DNA of 64,000 nt from Planococcus sp. PAMC 21323 (GCF_000785555.1 NZ_CP009129.1:2790001-2854000); one strand, 5' to 3'. Shown: positions 9,681-18,625, counted from the stretch's first letter. The notes: generated by a model not told the origin, from the letters alone. Numbers and translations are program-made.

Positions 9681-11177
9681 ATGTCTGAAAAATATTCTCG
9701 ACAAGAGATTGTTAAAAGTGTTCCTCAAAAAGGCTTTTTTGGTCATCCAAAAGGGTTGTTCACATTGTTCTTCACTGAGTTCTGGGAACGGTTCTCTTAT
9801 TATGGAATGAGAGCGATTCTAGTTTTCTATATGTATTACGAAATGTCCGAAGGTGGACTTGGTCTTGATCAGACGACGGCTTTATCTATTATGTCTATTT
9901 ATGGATCGCTCGTTTACATGTCCGGAATTATCGGTGGTTGGTTAGCCGACAGGATATTTGGTACTTCTAAAGCTGTATTTTACGGTGGAATACTTATTAT
10001 GCTTGGGCATATTGCTCTAGCAATACCTGGAAATTTAGCTTTATTCTTTGTTTCAATGGTCTTAATTGTACTGGGTACCGGTTTATTGAAACCAAACGTA
10101 TCGAGTGTAGTCGGTGAAATTTATGCAGAAAATGATGATCGCCGCGATGCAGGATTCAGTATTTTCTATATGGGTATCAATATGGGTGGTTTCTTAGCAC
10201 CGTTAATCGTTGGTACAGTTGGGATGAAAATCAGCTTTCACTTAGGTTTCAGTATTGCAGCTGTCGGGATGTTCCTTGGTTTGGTTATTTTCGTACTGAC
10301 GAAGAAAAAGAATCTTGGTTTGGCAGGAACGGTTGTACCAAACCCGTTATTACCTTCTGAACGTAAAGCAACAATTAAAGCGTTTACTATTGGTGCATTG
10401 GTAATTGCAGCGGCAATTGCTATTGGAATTCCAACAGGATTATTGACCTTTAACAGCTTTGTCGGGATTGTCGGGGTTTTTGGTATTTTAATTCCGGTTG
10501 TCTATTTCACTGTTATGTACCGTAGTAAAAAAACAACAGAAGTGGAACGCTCGCATCTGTTAGCCTATATTCCTTTATTTATCGCATCCGTTATGTTCTG
10601 GGCAATTCAGGAGCAGGGTTCTACTATTCTTGCTGCATATGCAGATAAACGCACAGATCTTGAATTTGCAGGATTCACGATTTCTCCTGCTTGGTTCCAA
10701 TCATTAAATCCATTATTCATCATTATGTTAGCTCCGGTTTTTGCCTGGTTATGGGTTAAACTTGGAAGCAAACAGCCATCGATTCCGCAAAAATTTTCTC
10801 TTGGATTACTATTTGCCGGTTTATCTTTCTTAGTTATTTTATTACCAGTTTATTTCGGCGGACCAACAGCATTGGTTAACCCACTTTGGCTTGTTCTTAG
10901 TTATTTTATTGTTGTATTAGGTGAGCTTTGCCTATCTCCAGTTGGATTATCAGCAACAACTAAATTGGCTCCTGCCGCTTTCTCAGCTCAAACAATGAGC
11001 TTGTGGTTCCTTTCTAACGCTGCTGCTCAAGCAATTAACGCACAGTTGGTTAAGTTCTACACAGTTGAAAACGAAATGATGTACTTCGGAATTATTGGTG
11101 GTGTGTCTATCGTTCTAAGTATCGCGTTGTTCGTCTTTGCTCCACGTATTCAAAGCTTTATGAAAGGCGTTCGCTAA
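9681..11177 (+). CDS. dtpT: POT-family proton-dependent di/tripeptide transporter
   Basis: A proton:oligopeptide symporter of the PTR2/POT family, about 498 residues with 12-14 membrane segments. The diagnostic ExxERFxYY motif appears as FFTEFWERFSYYGMRAIL near residues 27-44, and the PTR2 signature GGWLADRIFG follows near 85. A later LCLSPVGLS stretch matches the second family motif. Possible starts are 9666, 9678 and 9681; the GGAGG at 9668-9672 overlaps the first and is 8 bases before 9681, so 9681 is preferred. It should import small peptides for nutrition. It is transcribed alone and ends at a strong terminator. Confidence 0.93.
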   Translation: MSEKYSRQEIVKSVPQKGFFGHPKGLFTLFFTEFWERFSYYGMRAILVFYMYYEMSEGGLGLDQTTALSIMSIYGSLVYMSGIIGGWLADRIFGTSKAVFYGGILIMLGHIALAIPGNLALFFVSMVLIVLGTGLLKPNVSSVVGEIYAENDDRRDAGFSIFYMGINMGGFLAPLIVGTVGMKISFHLGFSIAAVGMFLGLVIFVLTKKKNLGLAGTVVPNPLLPSERKATIKAFTIGALVIAAAIAIGIPTGLLTFNSFVGIVGVFGILIPVVYFTVMYRSKKTTEVERSHLLAYIPLFIASVMFWAIQEQGSTILAAYADKRTDLEFAGFTISPAWFQSLNPLFIIMLAPVFAWLWVKLGSKQPSIPQKFSLGLLFAGLSFLVILLPVYFGGPTALVNPLWLVLSYFIVVLGELCLSPVGLSATTKLAPAAFSAQTMSLWFLSNAAAQAINAQLVKFYTVENEMMYFGIIGGVSIVLSIALFVFAPRIQSFMKGVR

Positions 11178-11197
11178 TTACCATAAAAGCAATCATA

Positions 11198-11230
11198 AAA
11201 ACCCCGACAGTTTTTTACTGTCGGGGTTTT
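11198..11230 (+). terminator. Intrinsic terminator of peptide transporter (copy 1)
   Basis: AAAACCCCGACAG and CTGTCGGGGTTTT form a 13-bp stem. The 32 bases at 11199-11230 recur unchanged at 11601-11632. Confidence 0.92.
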
Positions 11231-11234
11231 AGAC

Positions 11235-11595
11235 TGTAGACAAAGTCTTAATAAGATGAATAGTGGTGTATAACCTCCAATCGATCTGGCCACTTCGCTT
11301 TCCTGTGGGCTCAGCTTCAGCCTCCTCGTCACTGACGTTCCTGCGGGGTCTTCAGCTTTCGCTATCCCACGGGAGTCTTCGTAGCCAGACCGATTGGAAG
11401 CATTTAGCTTTAATCAAAAAGGAGACTCCTCATTTGGTTCTTACTAAGAGCGTATTAATACGCTTCATAAGCCCAACACTTCAGGATTCGGAGCGCAAGC
11501 CCGCGGAAAGCGTCCGCCTGGAGCGCAGAATTCGATAGAAACAAGATGAAAAAACTATACATTCTTTACCGGTTATAACTATTCTTTTGTCTACA
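11235..11595. repeat. Foldback (MITE-like) element between duplicated terminators
   Basis: The 361-bp segment has matching inverted ends: TGTAGACAAA at 11235-11244 and TTTGTCTACA at 11586-11595, then GAATAGT and TATAACC inside each end in the same order. Inside lies a nested imperfect palindrome (11276-11398) whose outer arms TCCAATCGATCTGG and CCAGACCGATTGGA differ by one base, a perfect palindrome AGCGTATTAATACGCT (11449-11464), and a GC-rich stretch resembling repeats common in Bacillaceae (11490-11535). There is no transposase. The ORF 11263-11538 is considered non-coding. It could be a non-autonomous element or a structured RNA. Confidence 0.6.
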
Positions 11596-11600
11596 AGCCG

Positions 11601-11632
11601 AAACCCCGACAGTTTTTTACTGTCGGGGTTTT
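11601..11632. terminator. Second copy of the peptide-transporter terminator
   Basis: Identical over 32 bases to 11199-11230. No gene ends directly before it, so it is either a duplicated target sequence or the end of transcripts reading through the foldback. Confidence 0.8.
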
Positions 11633-11686
11633 GTACTTACTTGAAAAAATCTTCTTATTTTATTCGCTTCAGGTGGACGTGTCCGG

Positions 11687-11729
11687 ACTCACAGGATGTG
11701 AGTCATGTAGCTTTGCGACAGGACGTCGC
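11687..11729. other. Two small hairpins with AGGAY loops
   Basis: ACTCAC-AGGAT-GTGAGT (11687-11703) and GCGAC-AGGAC-GTCGC (11715-11729) are perfect short stems that, on the plus strand, both present AGGA in a five-base loop. On the minus strand, downstream of the pentapeptide gene, the loops read ATCCT and GTCCT. GGA in a hairpin loop is the known CsrA-binding form; a role here is a guess. Confidence 0.45.
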
Positions 11730-11759
11730 TATGAATTTTTAAACGTTTCTTCTATAATA

Positions 11760-12401
11760 TTAGTCGTTTGCTATAATCATGCCCATTTGACGTGCAAAGG
11801 CAATTGCTTGATCAGTAGAAACAGTGCAACCCTGAAGTTTGTCTATTGATACTTGAATGCTTTCAAAAGTGTTGGTGCTAAGATCGATTCCGTTAAGACT
11901 TGTTTGCGTAAAGTTGATGTCATTTAGATCACATAACCGGAATTCACTGTTCTTTAGTTCCATTTCATAAAAGTCGGCAAACCTCATGGTAGAAGAAACA
12001 AAGCTAACTGTGTTACATAAGGTAAAACCAAAAGTAGCATAATTTAGCATGCATTCTTCAAAGAGCGTATGACGAATTCCTGCTTCAGCAAAATTGGTCC
12101 CCATCAGTTTGGAGTTTCGAAATTCAGTTCGGTGAAAAACTGCACGGCTCATGTCCATGTTTGATAAATCACAATTCAAGAATATTACATCGACAAACTC
12201 CGAACGGGGCCAGCTCGCTTCAAGAAATGTAACATTTTCAAATACCACTCTATCGATATGGAGTGCTTCCTCTGTATTAAAGTCAATGGTTTCCTGTGAA
12301 ATTCGGCAATTGCTTATGTAATGATCATCCAATGCCTCTGTAAAAGAACGTGTTTCTAATTCTTTTGGGAGCAAAGGTGTTAATCTTTTTGTTTTTTTCA
12401 T
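11760..12401 (-). CDS. Pentapeptide repeat protein
   Basis: A 213-residue protein made largely of pentapeptide-type repeats A(D/N)LXX, seen as FENVTFLEASWPRSEFVDVI and many F/L-centred pentads between about residues 40 and 180. Such sequences fold as a right-handed quadrilateral beta-helix; known members include Qnr/MfpA-type gyrase protectors, but many have no known role. ATG 12401 follows AAGGAGAG by ten bases; an upstream in-frame extension to 12425 is less likely. It lies directly downstream of the UspA-like gene on the same strand with a weak hairpin between. Function is not assignable from sequence alone. Confidence 0.8.
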   Translation of the reverse strand: MKKTKRLTPLLPKELETRSFTEALDDHYISNCRISQETIDFNTEEALHIDRVVFENVTFLEASWPRSEFVDVIFLNCDLSNMDMSRAVFHRTEFRNSKLMGTNFAEAGIRHTLFEECMLNYATFGFTLCNTVSFVSSTMRFADFYEMELKNSEFRLCDLNDINFTQTSLNGIDLSTNTFESIQVSIDKLQGCTVSTDQAIAFARQMGMIIAND

Positions 12402-12426
12402 GTCGCAGTCTCTCCTTTTGAACATA

Positions 12427-12460
12427 CAAAAGACCGCCTCAATGACGAAGCAGTCTTTTG
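12427..12460 (-). terminator. Weak hairpin after UspA-like gene
   Basis: CAAAAGACCGC (12427-12437) and GCAGTCTTTTG (12450-12460) pair with one G-U on the minus strand. The T tract is short, so partial read-through into the pentapeptide gene is plausible. Confidence 0.5.
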
Positions 12461-12471
12461 TTGTGTTTTAT

Positions 12472-13161
12472 TTATTTTTTTACTAGTTCTTTCCCTAAAC
12501 ATTCATCAATAATTTCAGGTAATTCGATTCGATCTTCCGTTACTTCAACTTGATATATTTTATTGTCGTGCATGAATTTAAAGATTCCGTTATCAAAATC
12601 GGTACCAATTTCTTTAAAGAAAATCCCTTCAAGCTGACAATTTTTCGATTGTGTAAAATGGACTTTATAGCTGTCGTCGTCTTTCATCAAGTAACAGCGT
12701 ACACCTTTTTCAAACTCGTCACCTTCGACGCCCTTAACTGTTCGCGCGACTGAAACCACATGCAAGTCTACAAAAGGAATTTCGCGAAGCAGCATGTTCA
12801 AGAATGAGCCTTTCGTGATTTCTTCCCATCTACTTCTTGCTGTCTGCCCCATGACAATTTGGGTAATATTGCAATCATGCGCCACTTCCCCAATCACTTT
12901 TGCAGTCGGCCGTTTTTCATTATCACGAACTATAAATTCTTCAGCATCATACTCTTCAGCAAGTTCTCTCCATCGTTCAATATAAGAGGCTTTTTCAGCA
13001 TCAAATTCATTAACAGACATTGGATCTACCGTTAAAATATACAACGGACAATCTAGCATGGTAGCAAGCTTGTTACCCCGATTGATCAAACGTTCACCAT
13101 TCGGTCCGTAAAAAACACACACCAAAATACTTTCATCCATTCGTCCTCTGATTTTTTTCAT
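12472..13161 (-). CDS. Universal-stress (UspA/KdpD-type) domain protein
   Basis: 229 residues. Residues about 9-140 form a nucleotide-binding USP fold like that in the sensor kinase KdpD: ESILVCVFYGPNGERLINRG, then LYILTVDP, IVMGQTARSRWEEI and a closing FVDLHVVSV. The C-terminal 90 residues form a separate region (GVRCYLMKDDDSYKVHF onward) that is not recognised. There is no kinase domain. ATG 13161 follows GAGGTG. It is divergent from mrpA, and the two promoters share a 14-bp sequence in opposite orientation, so a link to ion stress is a reasonable inference. Confidence 0.75.
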   Translation of the reverse strand: MKKIRGRMDESILVCVFYGPNGERLINRGNKLATMLDCPLYILTVDPMSVNEFDAEKASYIERWRELAEEYDAEEFIVRDNEKRPTAKVIGEVAHDCNITQIVMGQTARSRWEEITKGSFLNMLLREIPFVDLHVVSVARTVKGVEGDEFEKGVRCYLMKDDDSYKVHFTQSKNCQLEGIFFKEIGTDFDNGIFKFMHDNKIYQVEVTEDRIELPEIIDECLGKELVKK

Positions 13162-13215
13162 TTATGTTCACCTCACTGAAAATATAATCTGTATATCATT
13201 CTTCAAAACTATGAA

Positions 13216-13244
13216 ATTATACTTCTTCCTATACAGGAAATCAA
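13216..13244 (-). promoter_or_regulatory. Sigma-A promoter of UspA-like gene
   Basis: TTGATT (13244-13239), a 17-base spacer and TATAAT (13221-13216) on the minus strand. The spacer contains TTCCTGTATAGGAA, a palindrome that could be an operator. Confidence 0.7.
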
Positions 13245-13342
13245 GTGTTCTAGATAATTTCTGGATTTTTCACCTAATCACATTTTCTAGATTCTTCATC
13301 AATACTGGCTGACAAATGAAAAGCATACTGATTTCCTGTATA
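13230..13342. repeat. 14-bp inverted repeat in the usp/mrpA divergent region
   Basis: TATACAGGAAATCA at 13230-13243 recurs as TGATTTCCTGTATA at 13329-13342. One copy is inside the usp promoter; the other carries TATAAT (13339-13344), a likely -10 for mrpA with no convincing -35. The rest of the 13162-13479 gap shows no other element. Confidence 0.55.
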
Positions 13343-13479
13343 ATTTAGATTGATTGCCTTGCGAACCCTTACTATAGTACAAGACGGGACAAGCGTAAAC
13401 CTTTTGCCCTCATTATATACCTGCTCTATTACTTTTACATTTAAAACTACTTATTTAGTCTATTCCAGGAGGTTTTGCT

Positions 13480-15882
13480 GTGTATCTATTGATCTTGGCC
13501 ATTTTAATTCCTTTCGTTTTTACTGCCCTTATTCCACTTATACATAATCGAGTTGGCTCGATTCATCTTGGTTGGCTCGTATTAATTGTGCCAATCGCAT
13601 TGTTCAGTATGTTTGTTATCCAAATCCCCGCTATTGCTAATGGTGATACTCTGATTCAAACAGTCCATTGGATTCCTTCAATAGGTATTAATTTTACTGT
13701 TTATCTTGATGGTCTTAGTTTAATTATGGCTTTGCTAATCACAGGTATGGGCGCACTTGTCGTTCTCTACTCTATCTACTATTTATCACCATCTGATTCT
13801 TTTCCACATTTTTACGCCTATTTGCTGCTCTTCATGGGCGCTATGCTCGGAATTGTCTTATCTGATAACCTCCTTGTGCTGTATGTCTTCTGGGAACTAA
13901 CGAGTATTTCTTCTTTCTTATTAATTGCATTTTGGTATCATCGTAAAAATTCACGTTATGGTGCACAAAAATCATTATTGATCACAGTATTCGGTGGATT
14001 AGGTATGCTTGCTGGCTTTTTAATGTTGCACTCTATGACTGGAACTTTCAGTATTCGGGAAATTATCATTACTATTAGCCAATATACGGATCACACCTTG
14101 TTTTATCCTGCGATGTTCTTAGTCTTGCTCGGGGCATTTACCAAATCCGCACAATTCCCTTTTCATATTTGGTTACCTGATGCGATGGAAGCACCGACAC
14201 CCGTTAGTGCTTACTTGCACTCGGCAACTATGGTCAAAGCTGGTATTTATCTAGTTGCTCGCTTTACACCAGTTTTTGGTGGCAATGCGGCTTGGTTTTG
14301 GACAGTTACACTTGTTGGACTGATCACCTTATTCTGGGGAGCGTATTGCGCGGTTCGTCAAACCGATTTAAAAGCTTTACTTGCCTACTCGACAATTAGT
14401 CAATTGGGCTTAATTATGAGCTTATTCGGCCTTGGTTCAGCAGCTATACACTTTGGCGATGGCGAGCAAGGGGCCTTTTATGGGTTAGCTATTTTTGCCG
14501 CCCTTTTCCACATGGTCAACCATTCCACATTTAAAGGTGCGCTATTCATGGTAGTTGGGATTGTCGATCACCAAGTAGGAACACGTGACATTCGGCGCTT
14601 GGGTGGACTAATGGCAGCTTTGCCAATTACCTTCACATTTGCTGTAATCGGTAGCTTTTCAATGGCTGGACTGCCATTTTTAAATGGCTTCTTAAGTAAA
14701 GAAATGTTTTTTACAGCTTCCGTTAATGCGGCTGGACTGCCTATATTTGGTGCTTCAACATGGGGATTAGTCATTCCAATTATTGCTTGGGTTGCTTCGG
14801 TATTCACTTTTGTTTACTGTATGATTTTCGTATTCCGCACTTTTTTTGGAACACCTCAACTAAAAAGGGGTGTTAGAAAACCAGTTGAGCCTACCTTAGG
14901 AATGCTCGTTTCTCCAGCTATACTTTGCGTATTTATTATTGGGTTATTTTTTGCTCCAAACTTGCTAGGTGATTATTTATTAAAACCTGCATTGAATGGC
15001 GTTATTCCAGGAATTTCAGGAGCTGCTCCTCATATTTCCGCATGGCACGGCTTGAATACAGAATTATTTATGACAATCGGTATCGTAATTGTTGGGACGA
15101 TTCTTTTCCTTACTTTCCGCAGCTGGTTTAAAATCTTCCGGATTCAACCAGCAGGTTGGACGTTTACCGCTGTTTACAACTCATTTTTGAAAAATTTAAA
15201 AAGAGCGGCTAACTGGATTACGACGCATTATATGACAGGCCACTTACCCTCTTATTTTGCTTATATCTTTATGTTCTTTATGTTAATAGCTGGAGGTACA
15301 CTCTTATTTACAGGAGCACTATCGATTGATTTGACTGCTGACTCGCCTATCAGTGTTTATGAAGGCTTACTCACCGCAGTAATGGCAATTGCAGCGATCA
15401 GCATCTTGTTTGCTAAGTCCCACCTTTCAGCAATTTTATTAAATGGCGTATTAGGTTTTTCTATTGCGATTTTCTTTGTGCTCTTCCGTGCACCTGATTT
15501 AGCATTAACACAGCTTGTTATCGAAACCGTCACAACTGTCTTATTTCTATTATGTTTTCTCTTTTTACCAGCATGGACTGCTGAAGATTCTTCCAAACGA
15601 ATAAAACTTCGAAACGCATTAATTGCGATTGGTGGTGGACTTACGGTTACATTAATTGGTTTAACCGTTAATAGCGGCAAATTATTCGATAGCATCTCTG
15701 GTTATTTTGAAAATTCCTATGAACTCACAGGTGGAGAAAATATTGTGAATGCCATTTTAGGTGACTTCCGGGCCTTCGATACAATGCTTGAATCCCTCGT
15801 TTTGTTTATTGCAGGACTTGGTGTCTATACATTGATTCGCCTAAAGCTTGGAAAGGGGTCGGGGAAAGATGAACATCAATGA
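13480..15882 (+). CDS. mrpA: Mrp Na+/H+ antiporter subunit A
   Basis: The largest subunit of the Mrp (Mnh/Sha) multisubunit cation/proton antiporter, 800 residues, close to the 801 of B. subtilis MrpA. It is related to NuoL of complex I: proton-channel signatures WELTSISSFLLIAFW and HSATMVKAGIYLVAR are visible, with about 20 membrane segments, and the C-terminal part holds the MrpB-like region typical of MrpA. It exports Na+ in exchange for H+, giving alkali and salt tolerance. The start is GTG 13480, seven bases after AGGAGG. First gene of mrpABCDEFG; it overlaps mrpB by 14 bases. Confidence 0.96.
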   Translation: MYLLILAILIPFVFTALIPLIHNRVGSIHLGWLVLIVPIALFSMFVIQIPAIANGDTLIQTVHWIPSIGINFTVYLDGLSLIMALLITGMGALVVLYSIYYLSPSDSFPHFYAYLLLFMGAMLGIVLSDNLLVLYVFWELTSISSFLLIAFWYHRKNSRYGAQKSLLITVFGGLGMLAGFLMLHSMTGTFSIREIIITISQYTDHTLFYPAMFLVLLGAFTKSAQFPFHIWLPDAMEAPTPVSAYLHSATMVKAGIYLVARFTPVFGGNAAWFWTVTLVGLITLFWGAYCAVRQTDLKALLAYSTISQLGLIMSLFGLGSAAIHFGDGEQGAFYGLAIFAALFHMVNHSTFKGALFMVVGIVDHQVGTRDIRRLGGLMAALPITFTFAVIGSFSMAGLPFLNGFLSKEMFFTASVNAAGLPIFGASTWGLVIPIIAWVASVFTFVYCMIFVFRTFFGTPQLKRGVRKPVEPTLGMLVSPAILCVFIIGLFFAPNLLGDYLLKPALNGVIPGISGAAPHISAWHGLNTELFMTIGIVIVGTILFLTFRSWFKIFRIQPAGWTFTAVYNSFLKNLKRAANWITTHYMTGHLPSYFAYIFMFFMLIAGGTLLFTGALSIDLTADSPISVYEGLLTAVMAIAAISILFAKSHLSAILLNGVLGFSIAIFFVLFRAPDLALTQLVIETVTTVLFLLCFLFLPAWTAEDSSKRIKLRNALIAIGGGLTVTLIGLTVNSGKLFDSISGYFENSYELTGGENIVNAILGDFRAFDTMLESLVLFIAGLGVYTLIRLKLGKGSGKDEHQ

Positions 15883-16291
15883 TGTGATATTAAAAACGGT
15901 ATCAAAAGCTGTTGTGTTGATCATTTTAACATTTGGTATTTATTTATTTTTCTCAGGACACAATCAACCAGGTGGCGGGTTTATTGGAGGTTTAGTTATT
16001 GCATCTGCTTTTGTACTGATGTTTTTATCCTACGATTCAGAAACTGTCAGTGAGGCATTACCTATCGATTTCAAGAAACTTTCTGGTCTCGGTGTACTAC
16101 TCGCTATGACGAGCGGAATCGCACCCATGTTTTTAGGTGGTGCTTTTCTAAGTCAAAGTTTCGGCTATTTTGATTTGCCGATTTTCGGTAAAACTGAATT
16201 GGCCACTGTTACCATATTCGAAGCCGGCATCGCATTAACGGTCATTGGTGTTGTCGTGAATATAATTCTAAGCATAAGTGAGGATGAGTAG
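15869..16291 (+). CDS. mrpB: Mrp Na+/H+ antiporter subunit B
   Basis: A 140-residue membrane protein with four predicted segments, carrying the family stretch FFSGHNQPGGGFIGGL. It is a required part of the MrpA-D subcomplex. The start at ATG 15869 (MNINDVILK) follows GGGGAAAG and overlaps the end of mrpA; a TTG start at 15848 would add seven residues and is less likely. Confidence 0.95.
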   Translation: MNINDVILKTVSKAVVLIILTFGIYLFFSGHNQPGGGFIGGLVIASAFVLMFLSYDSETVSEALPIDFKKLSGLGVLLAMTSGIAPMFLGGAFLSQSFGYFDLPIFGKTELATVTIFEAGIALTVIGVVVNIILSISEDE

Positions 16292-16294
16292 CCT

Positions 16295-16633
16295 GTGGAA
16301 TCATTGATCATTGTTTTGGTCGGCGTCCTTACCACGGTCGCCATCTATCTCGTTTTATCTAAAAATGTAGTTCGCATCATATTAGGGACAGCCATTTTAT
16401 CTCACGCAGTCCATCTTCTCATCTTATCGATGGGCGGTTTGAAACTTGGGACTGTTCCACTACTCGGAGAAGAAGCAGGCAAGTATGTGGATGCTTTGCC
16501 TCAAGCATTAATTTTAACGGCAATTGTTATTAGCTTCGCCGTTACAGCGTTTATCCTCGTACTTGCTTACCGCGCCTATCAGGAATTAGGGACCGATAAT
16601 TTAGGGGCTATGCGAGGTTCTGATGATGAATAA
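16295..16633 (+). CDS. mrpC: Mrp Na+/H+ antiporter subunit C
   Basis: A 112-residue NuoK-like subunit with three membrane segments. The NuoK-type glutamate is not obvious, but the motif PQALILTAIVISFAVTAFIL is the family hallmark. GTG 16295 follows GAGGATG three bases after the mrpB stop region, and the 3' end overlaps mrpD by 11 bases, implying translational coupling. Confidence 0.95.
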   Translation: MESLIIVLVGVLTTVAIYLVLSKNVVRIILGTAILSHAVHLLILSMGGLKLGTVPLLGEEAGKYVDALPQALILTAIVISFAVTAFILVLAYRAYQELGTDNLGAMRGSDDE

Positions 16634-18107
16634 TATTTTAGTTTTGCCGATGTTGCTCCCAATTATCGTAGGTGTATTACTGATTTTTCTTCGGACTTAT
16701 GGTCGGATTCAAGCATGGATCAGCTTAGCTGCCATGGCATTAACTACTGGCATTTCAGCCTATCTTCTACATAAAGTTCAAACAGACGGCATTATGCGGC
16801 TGGACTTTGGAGGATGGGAACCGCCTTTTGGTATTTTGTTTGTTGCCGATTCATTTGCTGTTTTGCTGGTACTGACATCGAGTATTGTCACTGCAATTTG
16901 TTTGAGTTACGCGCTTATTTCTACTAGCAAAGAGTTGCAAACTATGTATTTTTACCCTACCGTGCTATTTTTAGTAGCCGGTGTTAATGGATCTTTTTTA
17001 ACTGGGGATTTATTTAATCTTTTTGTTTGTTTTGAAGTCATGTTGCTGTCTTCTTATGTATTACTGACTTTAGGTAATTCCAAGCGTCAGTTACGTGAAG
17101 CTATTAAGTATGTATCCATCAATATCGTTTCTTCATGGTTCTTCCTAGTCGCTCTGGCTTTTCTTTACGGAGCCCTTGGCACATTAAATATGGCTCATTT
17201 GGCTGACCGTGTTTCAGAAGTGGGACAAACCCCTTTACTCACCACAATTAGTATTGTCTTTCTAATTGTTTTCAGCTTAAAAGCTGGATTGCTTCTGTAT
17301 TTTTGGTTGCCAGGATCTTATAGCTCGCCACCTATTGTCACCTCTGCCCTATTTGGTGCTTTGCTGACAAAGGTCGGCATTTATGCACTGTTCCGTATGT
17401 TTTCACTGATTTTTCACCACCAGCCAGAAATCACACATACCATTATCGGAATTATGGCAGCACTCACTTTAATCGGCGGAAGTCTCGGAGCGATTTCATT
17501 TAATGATCTTCGTAGCATCGCAGCTTATAATGTCGTCATTGCGGTTGGGTTTATACTCGTTGGATTAGCCATTGCGACGCCTTCAGCGATTGAAGGCTCT
17601 ATTTACTACATTATCCACGATATGGTTGCTAAGGCGCTGCTGTTCCTACTTATCGGGACGATGATTACGTTAAGCGGTACGTCAAAAATGGCAGGCATGA
17701 GTGGTCTCATGAAAAACTATCCTTTACTTGGCTGGTCTTTCTTTATTGCCATGCTATCACTTGCTGGTATTCCTCCGCTCAGCGGCTTTATCGGTAAAGT
17801 CTTAATTTCGAGTGCTGCTATCGACAACGGTTCGTATGTGTTGTTGGCATTGTCCTTACTTTCAAGCATCTTTGTCCTTTACTCTTTGCTTCGCGTCTTT
17901 AAAAATTGCTTTTGGGGTGAAACCATTGTTAGTAAAGAAGAGCAGTTGCCATTACGTAGAGGTGTCGTAATCCCCTGCCTAGTACTTGTAGGTTTAACGA
18001 TCCTTATCGGTTTAGGCACAGAAATGATGTCTCCCTATGTTACCAATGCCGCGGAAACACTATTGAACCCTAGCATCTATATTGATGCGATCTTAGACAA
18101 AATCTAG
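16623..18107 (+). CDS. mrpD: Mrp Na+/H+ antiporter subunit D
   Basis: A 494-residue NuoN/NuoM-like proton-translocating subunit with about 14 membrane segments. LFVCFEVMLLSSYVLL contains the conserved membrane glutamate, and LLLYFWLPGSYSSPP and IHDMVAKALLFLLIG the membrane lysines. Two ATG codons stand in tandem (16623 and 16626); GAGG at 16614 is nearer the ideal distance for the second. It overlaps mrpC. Confidence 0.95.
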   Translation: MMNNILVLPMLLPIIVGVLLIFLRTYGRIQAWISLAAMALTTGISAYLLHKVQTDGIMRLDFGGWEPPFGILFVADSFAVLLVLTSSIVTAICLSYALISTSKELQTMYFYPTVLFLVAGVNGSFLTGDLFNLFVCFEVMLLSSYVLLTLGNSKRQLREAIKYVSINIVSSWFFLVALAFLYGALGTLNMAHLADRVSEVGQTPLLTTISIVFLIVFSLKAGLLLYFWLPGSYSSPPIVTSALFGALLTKVGIYALFRMFSLIFHHQPEITHTIIGIMAALTLIGGSLGAISFNDLRSIAAYNVVIAVGFILVGLAIATPSAIEGSIYYIIHDMVAKALLFLLIGTMITLSGTSKMAGMSGLMKNYPLLGWSFFIAMLSLAGIPPLSGFIGKVLISSAAIDNGSYVLLALSLLSSIFVLYSLLRVFKNCFWGETIVSKEEQLPLRRGVVIPCLVLVGLTILIGLGTEMMSPYVTNAAETLLNPSIYIDAILDKI

Positions 18108-18139
18108 TCGTCCAGTTCTACTGAAAGGAGTGAAATAGA

Positions 18140-18625
18140 GTGCCAGCTCAGTTTCTTTTAAATTTAACGATTGCGTTCTTATGGACTTTATTAATGGATG
18201 AAGATGCTTTTTATGTCAGAACTTTTCTGACTGGTTATTTGATTGGAGTTGGAATTCTTTTCCTGATGCATCGTTTCTTTGGAACAAAGTTCTACTTATT
18301 ACGCGTCTATTCCACGATTAAGTTACTGTTAATTTTTATATCGGAACTTTCTCAATCCAGTCTGCTAATTATGAAACAAATTTTAAGTCCAAGATTAAAT
18401 ATAAAACCCGGTATTTTCACCTATGAACATAGTATGGAAGGTGATTACGAATTAACGACATTGGCACTCTTGCTCACTTTGACTCCGGGCTCTGTGGTTA
18501 TGGAAGTATCGCCTGATGGAAAAACGTTCTACATCCATGCAATGGATGTAGAATCTTCTCGAGAATCTGTATTAAAGTCTATCAAGGTGTTTGAAAAAGC
18601 AATTATGGAGGTGACGAGAAATTGA
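18140..18625 (+). CDS. mrpE: Mrp Na+/H+ antiporter subunit E
   Basis: A 161-residue subunit with two or three N-terminal membrane segments and a cytosolic end. ALLLTLTPGSVVMEVSPDG is the MrpE signature. GTG 18140 follows AAAGGAG by nine bases. The stop overlaps the mrpF start by four bases (TTGA). Confidence 0.94.
   Translation: MPAQFLLNLTIAFLWTLLMDEDAFYVRTFLTGYLIGVGILFLMHRFFGTKFYLLRVYSTIKLLLIFISELSQSSLLIMKQILSPRLNIKPGIFTYEHSMEGDYELTTLALLLTLTPGSVVMEVSPDGKTFYIHAMDVESSRESVLKSIKVFEKAIMEVTRN

Noticed and set aside
11263-11538. 91-codon ORF within the foldback element
   Set aside because: It crosses palindromic repeat sequence, has no ribosome binding site and its product is low in recognisable protein features; the repeats explain the openness.
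13309-13344. CTGACA as -35 of the mrpA promoter
   Set aside because: It is 24 bases from TATAAT, too far for sigma-A; only the -10 was kept as a tentative element.
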